From Bernardetiaceae bacterium (GTDB taxonomy: Bacteria > Bacteroidota > Bacteroidia > Cytophagales > Thermoflexibacteraceae): 64,000 bases of DNA. Below, piece by piece: positions 44,443 to 54,700 of this stretch. The first letter of the stretch is position 1, and each line of letters opens with the position of its first letter. The stretch lies in contig JANWWZ010000013.1 in assembly GCA_025057115.1 (NCBI GenBank), positions 1-64,000 on the forward strand. The letters run 5' to 3'. A program made the translations under genes and the position numbers. The notes under the pieces are model-generated. The model searched no databases and was not told where the DNA came from. It was given only the letters and a program-made list of their open reading frames with translations.

Positions 44443-45450
44443 CTAGAATTCCATCCTTGCAAGTGGAGTTACTTGTGGAGAGGAGAATTCACCAGCCAAA
44501 TATTTGTAGTAAGCTGTGATGGCAATCATAGCAGCGTTGTCGGTGCAGTATTCAAATTTTGGAATATATACTTGCCAGCCTTCTTGCTCTCCTAGTTGGC
44601 TTAATTGTTTGCGCAACTGACTATTAGCTGCTACGCCTCCTGCTATAGCAATATGGCTAATTTTCATTTGGCGAGCAGCTTTGCGCAGCTTTTTTAGCAG
44701 AATATCCACTAAAGTATATTGAATAGAGGCGCACAAATCAGCTAAGTTTTCAGCAATGAAGTTGGGGTTTTGCTGCTGTTGTTCTTGCAAGAAGTACAAA
44801 AAAGCGGTTTTGATGCCACTAAACGAGTAATTCAATCCTGGGATGGCTACTTCAGGAAATGCAAATCGATAGGGATTGCCTTCTTGAGCATACTTGTCAA
44901 TTAAGGGTCCTCCTGGATAGGGCAAGCCTAACATTTTCGCAGCTTTGTCGAAGGCTTCTCCTACGGCATCGTCCTGCGTTTGACCAATGATGCGCATTTT
45001 TAAATAGTCTTCTACATAGACAATTTGGGTATGTCCGCCGCTGACAGTCAGGCAGAGAAAAGGAAAAGGAGGTTTAGGGTCTTCAATAAAGTGCGCCAGC
45101 ACATGAGCTTGCATATGATGCACTTCTATAAGGGGAATTTTTCGGGCTAGCGCTAATCCTTTGGCAAAAGAGACTCCTACTAGCAACGAGCCTAGCAAGC
45201 CTGGACCGCGCGTAAAGGCTATGGCATTAATTTGGTCTATCCTGGTGCCAGCACGTTCAAGGGCAGTGGCAACTACAGGCACAATATGTTGCTGATGAGC
45301 ACGCGAGGCGAGTTCAGGCACTACACCGCCGTATTGCACATGCACTTGTTGGTTGGCTATCACGTTGCTCAGCAATTTGCCATCTTTCAAAACAGCGGCA
45401 GCAGTCTCGTCACAGGAAGATTCTATAGCCAGAATAACAATCGAGCTCAC
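44443..45450 (-). CDS. tsaD: tRNA N6-threonylcarbamoyladenosine transferase
   Basis: TsaD transfers threonylcarbamoyl to A37 of ANN-decoding tRNAs, with TsaB and TsaE. The 335-residue product starts at a GTG overlapping the gmk stop (GTGA), and homologues begin at [15 protein letters not shown]. Signatures include [26 protein letters not shown] with metal-binding His residues, [30 protein letters not shown] and [14 protein letters not shown]. An ATG 7 codons upstream is possible but would overlap gmk further. Confidence 0.96.
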   Translation of the reverse strand: MSSIVILAIESSCDETAAAVLKDGKLLSNVIANQQVHVQYGGVVPELASRAHQQHIVPVVATALERAGTRIDQINAIAFTRGPGLLGSLLVGVSFAKGLALARKIPLIEVHHMQAHVLAHFIEDPKPPFPFLCLTVSGGHTQIVYVEDYLKMRIIGQTQDDAVGEAFDKAAKMLGLPYPGGPLIDKYAQEGNPYRFAFPEVAIPGLNYSFSGIKTAFLYFLQEQQQQNPNFIAENLADLCASIQYTLVDILLKKLRKAARQMKISHIAIAGGVAANSQLRKQLSQLGEQEGWQVYIPKFEYCTDNAAMIAITAYYKYLAGEFSSPQVTPLARMEF

Positions 45451-46040
45451 TTTAAAACCATAGTTTGGCACTTGCTTATAAAATACTCAAACAACTCTTC
45501 TGCTTCTTTGAGTGCGGTTGGTAAGGAGTCGTTGACTAGGATAAAGTCAAACTTATCGGCATATTGCATTTCGCGGCGAGCTTTTTCTAGCCTTTCACGG
45601 CGTTTTTCTTCTGACTCGGTGTTTCTTTGAAGGAGTCGTTTTTCTAGTTCTTCGAGGGAGGGAGCTTTGACAAAAATGGCAAGGGCAAGATCTCTATAGT
45701 GTCGTTTAATGTTAAGTCCTCCTACTACGTCCACGTCAAAAATCACGTGTTTGCCATTTTGCCGAAGCGTTTCTACTTCGCTTTTAAGAGTGCCGTAAAA
45801 AACTCCTTTGTAAACCTGTTCATATTCCAGAAATTCGCCGGCGGCAGCGCGGCGTTGAAATTCTTCTAAGCTAATGAAATAGTAGTCTTTTCCGTCGATT
45901 TCGTGGGGTCTTTTAGGTCGGGTGGTAGCCGAAACAGAAAATGCTAGTTTTTCAGGGTATTTTGCAAGCAGATGCCGTACAATAGTAGTTTTTCCTGCCC
46001 CAGAAGGAGCAGAAAAAATGATCAACTTGCTAACCGTCAT
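45447..46040 (-). CDS. gmk: Guanylate kinase
   Basis: Gmk phosphorylates GMP to GDP. The 197-residue product starts MTVSKLIIFSAPSGAGKT, giving the P-loop in its normal place at residues 10-18; a longer frame from 46133 would overlap the anti-sigma gene. GMP-binding segments SATTRPKRPHEIDGKDYYFIS, FLEYEQVYKGVFYGTLKS and IFDVDVVGGLNIK are present. It lies 10 bases after the anti-sigma gene and overlaps tsaD. Confidence 0.96.
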   Translation of the reverse strand: MTVSKLIIFSAPSGAGKTTIVRHLLAKYPEKLAFSVSATTRPKRPHEIDGKDYYFISLEEFQRRAAAGEFLEYEQVYKGVFYGTLKSEVETLRQNGKHVIFDVDVVGGLNIKRHYRDLALAIFVKAPSLEELEKRLLQRNTESEEKRRERLEKARREMQYADKFDFILVNDSLPTALKEAEELFEYFISKCQTMVLK

Positions 46041-46050
46041 AAATGGGCAT

Positions 46051-46308
46051 TTAAGTTTTAGAAACGGAAAAATAGCTTTGTATTTGTTGCTGAATAGCAA
46101 GGAGGAGATCTTGTGGAGGCTGCTGGCGTACAAAGCGCTTTTTGATAAACTCTTTTATGGCGTTTTCTTGCTCATACAGCAACCGACAGTTAGGGCAGCT
46201 ATTGATTTGGGATTGAAAAAATGCTTTCTGGTTTTCATCTGCCTCTCCGTCTAGAACTAATGGAAGAATTTCCTTAAAGAGAACCTTATTAGAATCTTGG
46301 CTGCTCAT
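46051..46308 (-). CDS. Anti-sigma factor-like small protein with reduced zinc motif
   Basis: An 85-residue protein directly downstream (18-base gap) of an ECF sigma gene. It resembles short cytoplasmic zinc-type anti-sigma factors: a helix, then INSCPNCRLLYEQE followed by a long helix. The usual HxxxCxxC motif is reduced: C38 and C41 are present but residue 34 is Gln, not His. There is no transmembrane segment, so any anchor is lacking. It most likely binds the neighbouring sigma factor; whether it binds zinc is doubtful. Confidence 0.75.
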   Translation of the reverse strand: MSSQDSNKVLFKEILPLVLDGEADENQKAFFQSQINSCPNCRLLYEQENAIKEFIKKRFVRQQPPQDLLLAIQQQIQSYFSVSKT

Positions 46309-46326
46309 AGGCGCTGAAAGTTAGGT

Positions 46327-46917
46327 TTACGAATTATTTACATAGCCCATTTTGCGGGCATAGTCGCTTAGCTTTTGTTTTAATAAGGTACGTGCTCGGT
46401 GCAATCGCGAACGCACTGTACCAATGGGAATGTCTAGTATTTTAGACATCTCTTCGTAAGTAAATCCTTCCAAATCACATAAAATAATTACAGTTCGGAA
46501 ATCTACCGCCAAGGAGTTAATCGCGTTAGTTACCTCATCCCCAATTAAATCTTGCACTGCCTCAGAACGCAAATCTATGGTAATATCTTCATCTACTTCA
46601 TCGGAATTATAGGTGCTTTCTATTTCGTGATAGTCTATTTTAGGCGGCTCTTTAGATTTTTTCCGAAACTCGTTAATGAACGTGTTCTTCATTATCTTAA
46701 ACAACCATGCCTTGGCATTAGTTCCTTCGGTGAAGGAATTGATAAAACGGAAGGCTTTTAGGTAAGTATCTTGTACTAAGTCTTTGGCGGCATCTTCATC
46801 AAGAGTAAGTTTATAAGCAAAATTGTACATTGCATCGATATGCGGCACAAACTCACGGTTGAAAAGTTGTAGGTTTTCTTCTTCCGATCGGTGAATAGGA
46901 GGCGCGTTGATCATCAC
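46327..46917 (-). CDS. ECF-type RNA polymerase sigma factor
   Basis: A 196-residue sigma-70 family protein with region 2 (FNREFVPHIDAMYNFAYKL, AAKDLVQDTYLKAFRFI, NAKAWLFKIMKNTFINEFRK) and region 4 with helix-turn-helix (FRTVIILCDLEGFTYEEMSKIL, GTVRSRLHRARTLLKQKL). An acidic linker joins the two. The layout resembles SigR/RpoE-like stress sigma factors paired with a small zinc-type anti-sigma, as here. It is embedded in a run of essential genes (rbfA upstream; gmk, tsaD and hemE downstream). Confidence 0.94.
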   Translation of the reverse strand: MMINAPPIHRSEEENLQLFNREFVPHIDAMYNFAYKLTLDEDAAKDLVQDTYLKAFRFINSFTEGTNAKAWLFKIMKNTFINEFRKKSKEPPKIDYHEIESTYNSDEVDEDITIDLRSEAVQDLIGDEVTNAINSLAVDFRTVIILCDLEGFTYEEMSKILDIPIGTVRSRLHRARTLLKQKLSDYARKMGYVNNS

Positions 46918-46952
46918 TAAGGCGTTTTTTGCTAATATAAAAAAACTCGTTC

Positions 46953-48374
46953 TTATTGTATGTCTTTTTTATAGAATAACATCGGATATTGTTTGTCGGG
47001 AGCGTACCACTGGCGAAGAATTTGCAATTTTTCAAAAAGTTGAATAGCATCTCTTTCAGGAGAAGGACAGATGATTAGCTCAGGCATGTCTTTGATAATA
47101 TTCACGTACACGGCTTGCGTAGTAGTATACTGGTCAAGTTGTTGCAAATGCCGAGCAGCAAGCAGTAGGTTTAAGTAAGGCGTTGCTAATTTTCTACCGT
47201 AGTAGTACTGCCACTGATCACTTAGCACAAGAATTCTCTCTGCGGGTCGAGGCAAGGGCAACGGTTGGGAAGGTAGCAAGTAACTGTATTGCAAAGAGGG
47301 AGGAAAGGCGGATTGTTTGGCAAGCGTTAGCCAGCTTACTGCAGGCAAGCTAATTACAAGCAAAATAGCAAGCAAGTCAGTAGTCCAATGTTTTCTCAAC
47401 AGCAAAAAGTAATGAGCAAGGAAAAATGAATAAGGCACAGCAAGGAGCATGAAACTGTATCCTGAAAAACCTTGTGAGAATAAACCAGCAGCAATTGCCA
47501 CTAATAATACCCATAAGAGCATAAGGCGATGCGTAAGCTGTTGAAAATTGACAAAAGCGCCGCTACTAGCATAAGTTTTAACTACTGCTGAAAAGAATGA
47601 AGTAGCTGGCAATGCCATCAACAGCAATACCAAATTGCCACTGAGTACAAAGCGCTCTGGCAGAAAAAGCGATAGCCAGAAGTTGTAAACAAAATCTTCT
47701 AAGGCATCAACGTAATAGTAGTAAGTTAGAGGTAGCAAAGGGACGAATAGCATTCCCAATACTATTATGACAAATTCTCTGTAGGAGAAGCTGCGTATTA
47801 ACGGCAGTGAAACAAACACAAAAAGGATGAAAATAATTGCTGGATAATAAAACAAAGCAGCTGTTGCTGTATAAGCACCAATAACAAATAAATTTTCGTT
47901 AGTAACTTGGTCGCGCAGGTGGAGCAAAGAATTCAGCAGAAGCAGAAGCAAAGTAACGCTTAGCAGTTGGGGAGAGAGAGTAGCTGTTTCAAAGCTCGTC
48001 AAGGCAAAGAGGCAGTAAAAAAGAGCAGGAAGGTAATTTTTTTCATTGTAGAGGTTGTGTTGTAGGGCAATGTAATTAAAAATAACTGCTTGCAAGGCTA
48101 CTATTGCCATTCCGATAAGCTGATAAGTCAGCGGCTGGCTGCCGAAAAGCAAATGCACCAACCAGAAAAAACCTGCTGAAAGAGGAGGGGTATTGTCCCA
48201 AATGTCGGCATACATGGTTTTTCCCTCTGCCATGTGATGACCCACTAAGCCACAGAACACCTCCATGCCAGTAATTGGCAGGTAGTTATAAAACAAAGCT
48301 AGTCGGAGTAAGAAAAATATCACTACTACCAGCAATAAACGCAGCGGATCAGTAACGCGCAGTAAGGCGATCAC
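46953..48374 (-). CDS. Polytopic membrane protein, GT-C-like
   Basis: A 473-residue integral membrane protein with roughly eleven hydrophobic segments and a soluble C-terminal domain (about residues 360-473). The segment GMEVFCGLVGHHMAEGKTMYADIWDNTPPLSAGFFW (first loop) has the layout of GT-C glycosyltransferases, where an acidic first loop is followed by a Gly-Lys-x-x-Tyr-x-Asp pattern. I cannot assign a family or substrate. It sits 15 bases after rbfA and 35 bases before the sigma gene. Confidence 0.65.
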   Translation of the reverse strand: MIALLRVTDPLRLLLVVVIFFLLRLALFYNYLPITGMEVFCGLVGHHMAEGKTMYADIWDNTPPLSAGFFWLVHLLFGSQPLTYQLIGMAIVALQAVIFNYIALQHNLYNEKNYLPALFYCLFALTSFETATLSPQLLSVTLLLLLLNSLLHLRDQVTNENLFVIGAYTATAALFYYPAIIFILFVFVSLPLIRSFSYREFVIIVLGMLFVPLLPLTYYYYVDALEDFVYNFWLSLFLPERFVLSGNLVLLLMALPATSFFSAVVKTYASSGAFVNFQQLTHRLMLLWVLLVAIAAGLFSQGFSGYSFMLLAVPYSFFLAHYFLLLRKHWTTDLLAILLVISLPAVSWLTLAKQSAFPPSLQYSYLLPSQPLPLPRPAERILVLSDQWQYYYGRKLATPYLNLLLAARHLQQLDQYTTTQAVYVNIIKDMPELIICPSPERDAIQLFEKLQILRQWYAPDKQYPMLFYKKDIQ

Positions 48375-48389
48375 TGGAGTAGATGAGCT

Positions 48390-48776
48390 TTAGTTTTCTT
48401 CTTCAAAATTATCTTCAGGAGGGGCAGGTGGAATGTTAAGGCTAGTTAATAGCTTGTTGATTCGCTCTGCTTCTTGACCAGTATCGTCTATGTAAAAATG
48501 AAGTTCGGGAATAATGCGCACTTGATGGCGGATCCGACAAGCAAGCTCTTGGCGAATTTGCTTAGTATTTTGCCGAATTAATTCCATTTTTTCATTTTTT
48601 CCACGGTCTGGCAAAAAGCTTACGTAAACTCTTGCAATACTTAAATCAGCCGTTACCCGTACAATAGTAACAGTTACCAGGTGGTTACCCGTAAGTTCTT
48701 TTAATTCTTTTTGAAAAATATCACTTAGCTCCTTTTGCAATAGACGGGCAACCTTGCGCTGGCGGGTCGATTCCAT
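48390..48776 (-). CDS. rbfA: Ribosome-binding factor A
   Basis: RbfA binds the 30S subunit and assists 16S 5'-end maturation. The 128-residue protein has the KH-like fold pattern: STRQRKVARLLQKELSDIF, LVTVTIVRVTADLSIARVYVSFLP, RIRHQVRIIPELHFYIDDTGQEAERINKLL. An acidic tail follows. It heads the leftward operon and has a promoter-like site just upstream. Confidence 0.93.
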   Translation of the reverse strand: MESTRQRKVARLLQKELSDIFQKELKELTGNHLVTVTIVRVTADLSIARVYVSFLPDRGKNEKMELIRQNTKQIRQELACRIRHQVRIIPELHFYIDDTGQEAERINKLLTSLNIPPAPPEDNFEEEN

Positions 48777-48798
48777 AAATTTACTTTTAACTTAGTTA

Positions 48799-48827
48799 CA
48801 AAAGTACAGCATTTTCATTAACTCAAA
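48799..48827 (-). promoter_or_regulatory. Predicted promoter for the rbfA operon
   Basis: On the minus strand, TTTG (48827-48824), a 17-base spacer and TACTTTTG (48806-48799) match the Bacteroidota pattern, with spacing slightly short. It lies 23 bases before the rbfA ATG, in the gap shared with the divergent ceramidase gene. Confidence 0.45.
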
Positions 48828-48834
48828 CAATAAC

Positions 48835-50409
48835 ATGAGAACAAACCGCTACTTTCGGCGCATTTTGTTACCAGTCGTGGCAATTATTTGCATTGTATTG
48901 CTATGGGCTTTTTTCAACAGCCGAGACCGCACTCCGAAGTACCAGCTAGCCTTGCGGATCGATCCGCCAGAGGTGCCCTCCTTGAAGGTAGGTTTTGCTA
49001 AGGTAAACATTACACCCCAGCTACTTGACCGCTGGAAAGATGCCAATGGCGATGCGCAATTTGACCAAAGCGACGGAGACTCTTGGGAAGATGTAAACAA
49101 AAATGGTCGCTTCGACGCAGTCTGGATGGCAGGATTTCAACATAAAAAACCTGCTCAAGGCATTCATGATTCTCTCTGGGCGCGCTGCGTTGTAATAGAC
49201 GACGGCAAAACGCGCATTGCCTTGGTTGCCCTAGACCTGATTGGAATAGGGCATGATGAAGTAGTTACGATTCGCCAACACATTCCTGATGCTGTAGGAA
49301 TTACTTACGCTATTATCACTTCGACTCATACTCATCACGGTCCAGATGTTATTGGACTATGGGGGCAAAATAGATTTTTCAGCGGAGTTGATTTTGACTA
49401 TGTTCAAACAGTGCGCCAAGCTACTGTAAAAGCTATCCAGATGGCTGCTGAGCGTTTGCGACCGGCTCTTTTGCAATTGGCTACTGATTCGGTTTATGCT
49501 ATTTCAATGGTTGCCGACACGCGTTTGCCCCAAGTGCGCGATAAATATTTGCACATCATTCGGGCTGTTGATGCACAGGCAGATACCACTTTAGGAACCC
49601 TACTGTGTTGGAGTAACCATCCCGAAACTCTTTGGAGTGGTAACTTGCTCATTAGCTCGGATTTTGCTCATTATTGGCGGCATTACGTGGAAAATGGAAT
49701 TTACCACAACGACAGCCTCCTTGTCAAAGGGTTAGGTGGCATAGCGATTTTTTTTACAGGAGCAATCGGTGGATTGATGACTACTCACCCCGAAGTAGCT
49801 ATTCAAGATCCCTTTACTGGCAAGTTGGTTACTCATGGCTCTCCTGAAAAGATAGAAGCCCAAGGCAAGCAATTAGCCTTAATTACACTGCGTGCCTTAG
49901 ACAGCGCTGCTGGTTCAAAAGAAAACTACTTACAAAACGCGGGAATTACCCTCCGAGCTAAAACCATAGAGTTGCCCTTGTACAATAAGTATTACAAATT
50001 AGCAGTAGCCTTAGGGGTAATTGATCGAGGCTACAGCCGTTGGAGTCATTTTCGCACAGAAGTAGCGTACTTAGAAATAGGAAAAGCTATCAGTTTTTTG
50101 TGCGTGCCAGGGGAAATATATCCAGAAATTATAGACGGAGGAATAGAATCTCCTGAAGGGCAAGATTTTTCACTGGCGCCGCAAGAAATTCCGCCTTTGC
50201 GCACCCTGATGAAAGGAAAGCAACGGATTATTTTAGGGCTTGCCAACGATGAAATTGGTTATATCATTCCTAAAAGTCAGTGGGATGCAGATGCCCCCTA
50301 CACCTACGGCTATCAGCAAGCACCTTATGGTGAAATAAATTCCACTGGACCAGAAACTGCTCCGCTATTGCACCGAGCTTTGAAAGAAGTAATTACAGGA
50401 GTGAAGTAA
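48835..50409 (+). CDS. Neutral/alkaline ceramidase-like protein
   Basis: A 524-residue protein with an N-terminal membrane anchor (residues 9-26) and an exported domain related to the neutral ceramidase N-terminal domain. FAKVNITP, the zinc-site THTHHGPDVIGLWG, and CWSNHPETLWSGN are recognisable, and the CVPGEIYPE region matches the family's C-terminal part. An insert near residues 60-90 carries Asp/Asn-rich calcium-loop-like runs (DANGDAQFDQSDGD, DVNKNGRFD). Neutral ceramidases hydrolyse N-acyl sphingosine; the specificity of this divergent type is unproven. Divergent from the rbfA operon. Confidence 0.82.
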   Translation: MRTNRYFRRILLPVVAIICIVLLWAFFNSRDRTPKYQLALRIDPPEVPSLKVGFAKVNITPQLLDRWKDANGDAQFDQSDGDSWEDVNKNGRFDAVWMAGFQHKKPAQGIHDSLWARCVVIDDGKTRIALVALDLIGIGHDEVVTIRQHIPDAVGITYAIITSTHTHHGPDVIGLWGQNRFFSGVDFDYVQTVRQATVKAIQMAAERLRPALLQLATDSVYAISMVADTRLPQVRDKYLHIIRAVDAQADTTLGTLLCWSNHPETLWSGNLLISSDFAHYWRHYVENGIYHNDSLLVKGLGGIAIFFTGAIGGLMTTHPEVAIQDPFTGKLVTHGSPEKIEAQGKQLALITLRALDSAAGSKENYLQNAGITLRAKTIELPLYNKYYKLAVALGVIDRGYSRWSHFRTEVAYLEIGKAISFLCVPGEIYPEIIDGGIESPEGQDFSLAPQEIPPLRTLMKGKQRIILGLANDEIGYIIPKSQWDADAPYTYGYQQAPYGEINSTGPETAPLLHRALKEVITGVK

Positions 50410-50645
50410 AGTTGAATTTACTTTGCATGAGCTGCGAAAAAGAATAGCTGTTGTGTAAGATTAAATAATTGATTATCAATCAAATAGCCCAACCCAGTTC
50501 GCGGGGGAAAAGTTTGCAAACAAGCTTTCAATTACTTAATTTTGCAGTTGTGTTTTTTGACAAATGGCAATTTGCTTGCCCTTTTGTTATTGATTAGGTA
50601 GCTATCAAATAGCTCATTATCAGCGGTTTACGCTTTAACTTAACA

Positions 50646-51797
50646 ATGGTTGTACCTACTTTGAAAGCTATGTTGCTTCATTGGCGTTATTGGAAAACAT
50701 TTGTCCGAAGTCGTTTTCTCCCCTTATTAATCTTTTGTGCTAGCGTTAGTTGTATATTAGTTTTCAACATACCTCCTACGGCAATCAAGTGGTCTGTTGT
50801 GGTTGGGTTGTTTCAGTCGGCTATTCACACTGCTTTTGCACATGCTGTGCCTGCCACCATTACTCGACAAAAATGGTGGCAGTTGCTTTTTATGCCGCGT
50901 CCTGTGATTTCTCTGGCCGGTTTAATGTTACTACTGGCTGGATTTTCAGTATCCATCGTAGTGAAAGTGCTTTACTGGTCAGAGTTAACCACGTTTTTGT
51001 CAGTGGCTTATGCACTCGTGGGGTTTGGAGCGGGTGCTTCTGCAGCTAATTTAGTGGCAGGCTTGTTGTTCGGTAGGGGTTTACAACCATCGCCTTCCGT
51101 TTTCAAGATCGATACAGAGTTAGTACAAATTTTCGCTGCCTCTCTTGTGGCTACTTGTTTTCTTGGAATTACGCTCATTCCCTCTTCCAGTACTCAAAAA
51201 ACGATGCTGGTTACTTATGCCCCCGTTTTAATGCCTTTGATATATGCCATTGGTAGCGTCATTTTAGCTTTGTTGCTGACCTATGTTGCAGAAAACGGTA
51301 ATAAACTGCTACACTGGGCAAGTGAAATGGGTGCTCTTGCTGCGTTGTTGCTGTGGACTAGATGGCTTGTAAGTACCTTCATGCCTGTTTTTTGGGTAAA
51401 AAATGGCAAGGAGTACAGCGCAGAAGAATTTACCTATTTGTGGCAACTATCCATTTTGATTGGCTATCTCACCAGTAAGGTAGAAAAAGCATATCAAATA
51501 GCAGCTAAGCGGTATGCTGACTATTTCTCAAATACCTCTGCATGGTACCTTTATAATGTGCACTACTTCATGAGCTTTCTACCTACGGTGGGAATGCTGG
51601 TAGCTTTTATTTATGGCTACTTCAAGGGTGGTTTATATGGCACGGGGATTTCCGTGCTAGGAATTGCGTCTTTTTTTAGAACGGGAAGCACAAGTATTCA
51701 CTACTCATTATTTGGCAAATATTTGTTCAAATCTCAAAGGTCAGCAGTTACTGGCAGGGTGCCCAAATCCAGCTATCCAGCAATTAACTCATATTGA
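50646..51797 (+). CDS. Polytopic membrane protein resembling a truncated membrane pyrophosphatase
   Basis: A 383-residue integral membrane protein with about nine hydrophobic segments. Several stretches recall membrane-bound proton/sodium pyrophosphatases (HppA): VGFGAGASAANLVAG resembles GFGLGASSIALF, ASLVATCFLG resembles SIIATMALG, VLMPLIYAIGSVILALLLTY resembles the following helix, and GLYGTGISVLGIASF resembles GLYGIALAAVGML. The catalytic acidic loops (DxxxxxxxKxE, DNVGD, final DNAKK/GD) have no counterpart, and HppA is nearly twice as long. If related, it is catalytically dead. Otherwise the family is unknown. It overlaps the convergent helicase gene by 14 bases. Confidence 0.5.
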   Translation: MVVPTLKAMLLHWRYWKTFVRSRFLPLLIFCASVSCILVFNIPPTAIKWSVVVGLFQSAIHTAFAHAVPATITRQKWWQLLFMPRPVISLAGLMLLLAGFSVSIVVKVLYWSELTTFLSVAYALVGFGAGASAANLVAGLLFGRGLQPSPSVFKIDTELVQIFAASLVATCFLGITLIPSSSTQKTMLVTYAPVLMPLIYAIGSVILALLLTYVAENGNKLLHWASEMGALAALLLWTRWLVSTFMPVFWVKNGKEYSAEEFTYLWQLSILIGYLTSKVEKAYQIAAKRYADYFSNTSAWYLYNVHYFMSFLPTVGMLVAFIYGYFKGGLYGTGISVLGIASFFRTGSTSIHYSLFGKYLFKSQRSAVTGRVPKSSYPAINSY

Positions 51798-54700
51798 ATG
51801 TTGAGCCTTTCCACCAATTTCTACTAAATGCAAACTCTAGTTGCCAGCCTTTGTGCTTGAAGTGCAAAGGCTGCAAAGCAAATATATCTCTTGCTGAAAT
51901 GGCTCTAAGCATATTGAAATCGTCTGTCAGAATGAGTTTGGTAGGATTTCCTTGAGGGTCAATAGCTATTAAGTCTGCAAAAGGAAAGCCGTTTTGCAAG
52001 TGCTTAGCAGTTTTTTGCAAGCAAGCAGCAAGTGTGTTTTCTGTTACTGGTTCGGCAGTAGCTTTTTGCAGCTCAAATTTTCCCGATGCTACTGAATAGG
52101 CGTATTGCAGATAAGCTCGCAATAGATGGGGACCTGGATGAGTGGCTTGATGGGTTTGCAACTGCTGGGGGTAAATACTACTTACGATGATTATTTTTTC
52201 GCGAGCGCGAGTAATGGCTACATTCAGCCGATTTTCTCCCTTGGACTGGTTAAGACTTCCAAAATGCAACTGAAATTTTCCAGAAGAAGAAGGGGCATAC
52301 CCAATTGAAAAAATAATGCAGTCGCGTTCATCGCCCTGCACATTTTCTATGTTTTTGACAAATAACGAGGGAGGAATGACCAAACCACTTTGCTCCAGTA
52401 AATCTAATATCAATTCCTGTTGGTGGACGTTAAAAGTAATGATGCCTATGGTTTTGGTTGGTTCTTGCTCAAGTTGGTTGGATACAATTTGCAACACCTT
52501 TTCAGCTTCAATTCGGTTGGTTTGTTTTTCCCATATCCCCTCTACCTTGACAAAGTGAATAGGTTTACTGTTAGGCTGCCAGTCGTGCCGGTAAGGCAGG
52601 AGTTGCAGCTTATTTTGGTAAAAGTGTTGATTCGAAAAATGAATTAGCTCAGGATAGCGGCTTCGGTAATGTTTTGTGAGTATTACTTGAGGCAAGTATC
52701 GCTTCCCTAGATCCAGTAGCGATTCTATTTCTAACTCTGGAGCTACTTCTTCTTCTGGACTGATTACTTCCCAGCGCAGGCGATATAAATCAAAAGGAGG
52801 AAGTTGTTTATCGTCTCCTACAATTACTACTTGCTTTCCCCTGTACATGGCTGGAATGCCCTTTTCGGCAAAACACTGAGAAGCCTCGTCGAACACTACT
52901 ATATCAAAAAGCGTTTGCATAGGAAACAATGCCGAAGCAGATTCAGGCGAGACCAACCAGCAAGGTATCAAGTTGGCTAACTCCTCCCAGTGGACAGAAA
53001 TTAATTTGCGCAAAGACCATATGTTGCGCTTTTTACTCACTTGGTGCAGTAGATTGCGATAGCTTACCAAATGATGCAAGCGATTGTATTCCAAGTTACT
53101 AAAAGCGCGTTCCCATGCTCGCCATCGGGCAATGGGCAAACTAAGTTGCTCTTTTTCTACGAGGAGTTCTTGTAGCTCTGAAGCAGCTTGCAACAATGCC
53201 TCGCTGCTTGCTTTGCGCAGAATAGGGAAGCATTCTTCTAAATACAGTAGCCAAGAAATTCTCCAGGAGTTGTCGAAAATAGATACCCAGCTATCGGGAT
53301 TGTCTGGTTTGTAAGCAGATAGCAGATTTATAGCCTCTTGTTCGTTGTGGTTCAACTGCAATTGGAGGGTGTCTATTGCGCATAAGTCTTCAAAAAGTGC
53401 CTCTAACTGCTCTGCCATCAAAGATGCCTTTTCAGGCGATTGCCAGAGCAATTCTTGCTGGGCAGGAGTAAGGCAGCTGCTCCATTTACTTTGCCATGCA
53501 ATCAGGTGCCGAAATATTTCTGCCATTTGTTGCAATTGTTCTGGAAGGGAGTACCATTCTGTAGTGGAAATATCAAAGTCCTTTAGCCAATTTGAAGAGA
53601 AATTTTTCCAGCTGTCAAGTAACTGACAGTACTGGCGAGTGCGTTCAAAAAAAATTTCCCAATTGTGAAAATTCCAATCAGTGGGATAGGGCAGAAAAGG
53701 CAAAGCTCGTTCTAATTCTTCCTTTATTTGGCAAGCCTTCCGATAAGCGGCAATTTTATGGAGTAATGCCGTAGCACCGTGAGTTGAACGTGGTAAATGG
53801 TGCAGGAGGAGCCATTGGTGAATTTGCTTTTTACTGGTAGAGAACAACCACTTGATTTTACCTAACCCGTGTTGTTGATCGCGCAAGTAGGCTTGCAGCA
53901 GTTGGGTAGCAATGGGAATCTCACCTGCAGACAAATGCCATTGCTGAATTGGGCGCAATGCAGTAAGGAGAGCAGTTGCTTTCTGTAGAAAATCCTCAGG
54001 CAAGAGAGCATCGTTTGCTTCTAACCATTGCAGGGCTACTGCGTTGTATTGTTGCCAGCGAGCGCATTTTGCAAAAGGTAATAAACGAATCTTAATTTCT
54101 TCTACTGAATGGCATAAATGAAAAACTTCTTGCCATGTTTTATTGGCAAATTGTTTAGTAAGCGGACAATTTCTAAGTGTTTCTTTAAGAGCGGCAACCT
54201 GGTGGGGCACTTCTTTCAGTAAAGTGGTGAATTGATGCAGGTCAGCGATGTTTTTACCAGCGAAGGAAAACCGTTCTCGCCAAAGAGATTCAGGAGCTTG
54301 TGTACGGCGGGCATATGCTACGTAGCGCTGCAGCCATGGCAAAAATCTTGCTGCTTGTTGAGCGTCAAAATAACTGCGCAGCTGCTGGTTAAAAATTACA
54401 TAAGGCTGGCAGGGAGAACTAGTAAGGTAGAGCGTTTTGGCGCTAATACCGCACAGACTTTCATCGTAAAGGGCTCGTCTAAATTCTTCTAGTTCTTCTT
54501 CTAATGCTGCAATGCGTCTGGAAATTGCAACAAAACGCCTTTCATGCTGTAAAATGCTGATATCAATTTGCTGGCGATGTTTTTGTTGCACTTGTTGTAT
54601 CTGAGCAGCTATATGGCTGTAAATCCGTGGACGATCTTGTTGAAAATCATGCACAAGGGCGGCAAAGAGGTGTAGTTCCTTCTCCTGTAAGCGCTGATAA

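Noticed and set aside
44364-44462. Upstream extension of hemE overlapping tsaD
   Set aside because: The family begins at [13 protein letters not shown]; the extension is the antisense-free gap read in frame and has no homology pattern.
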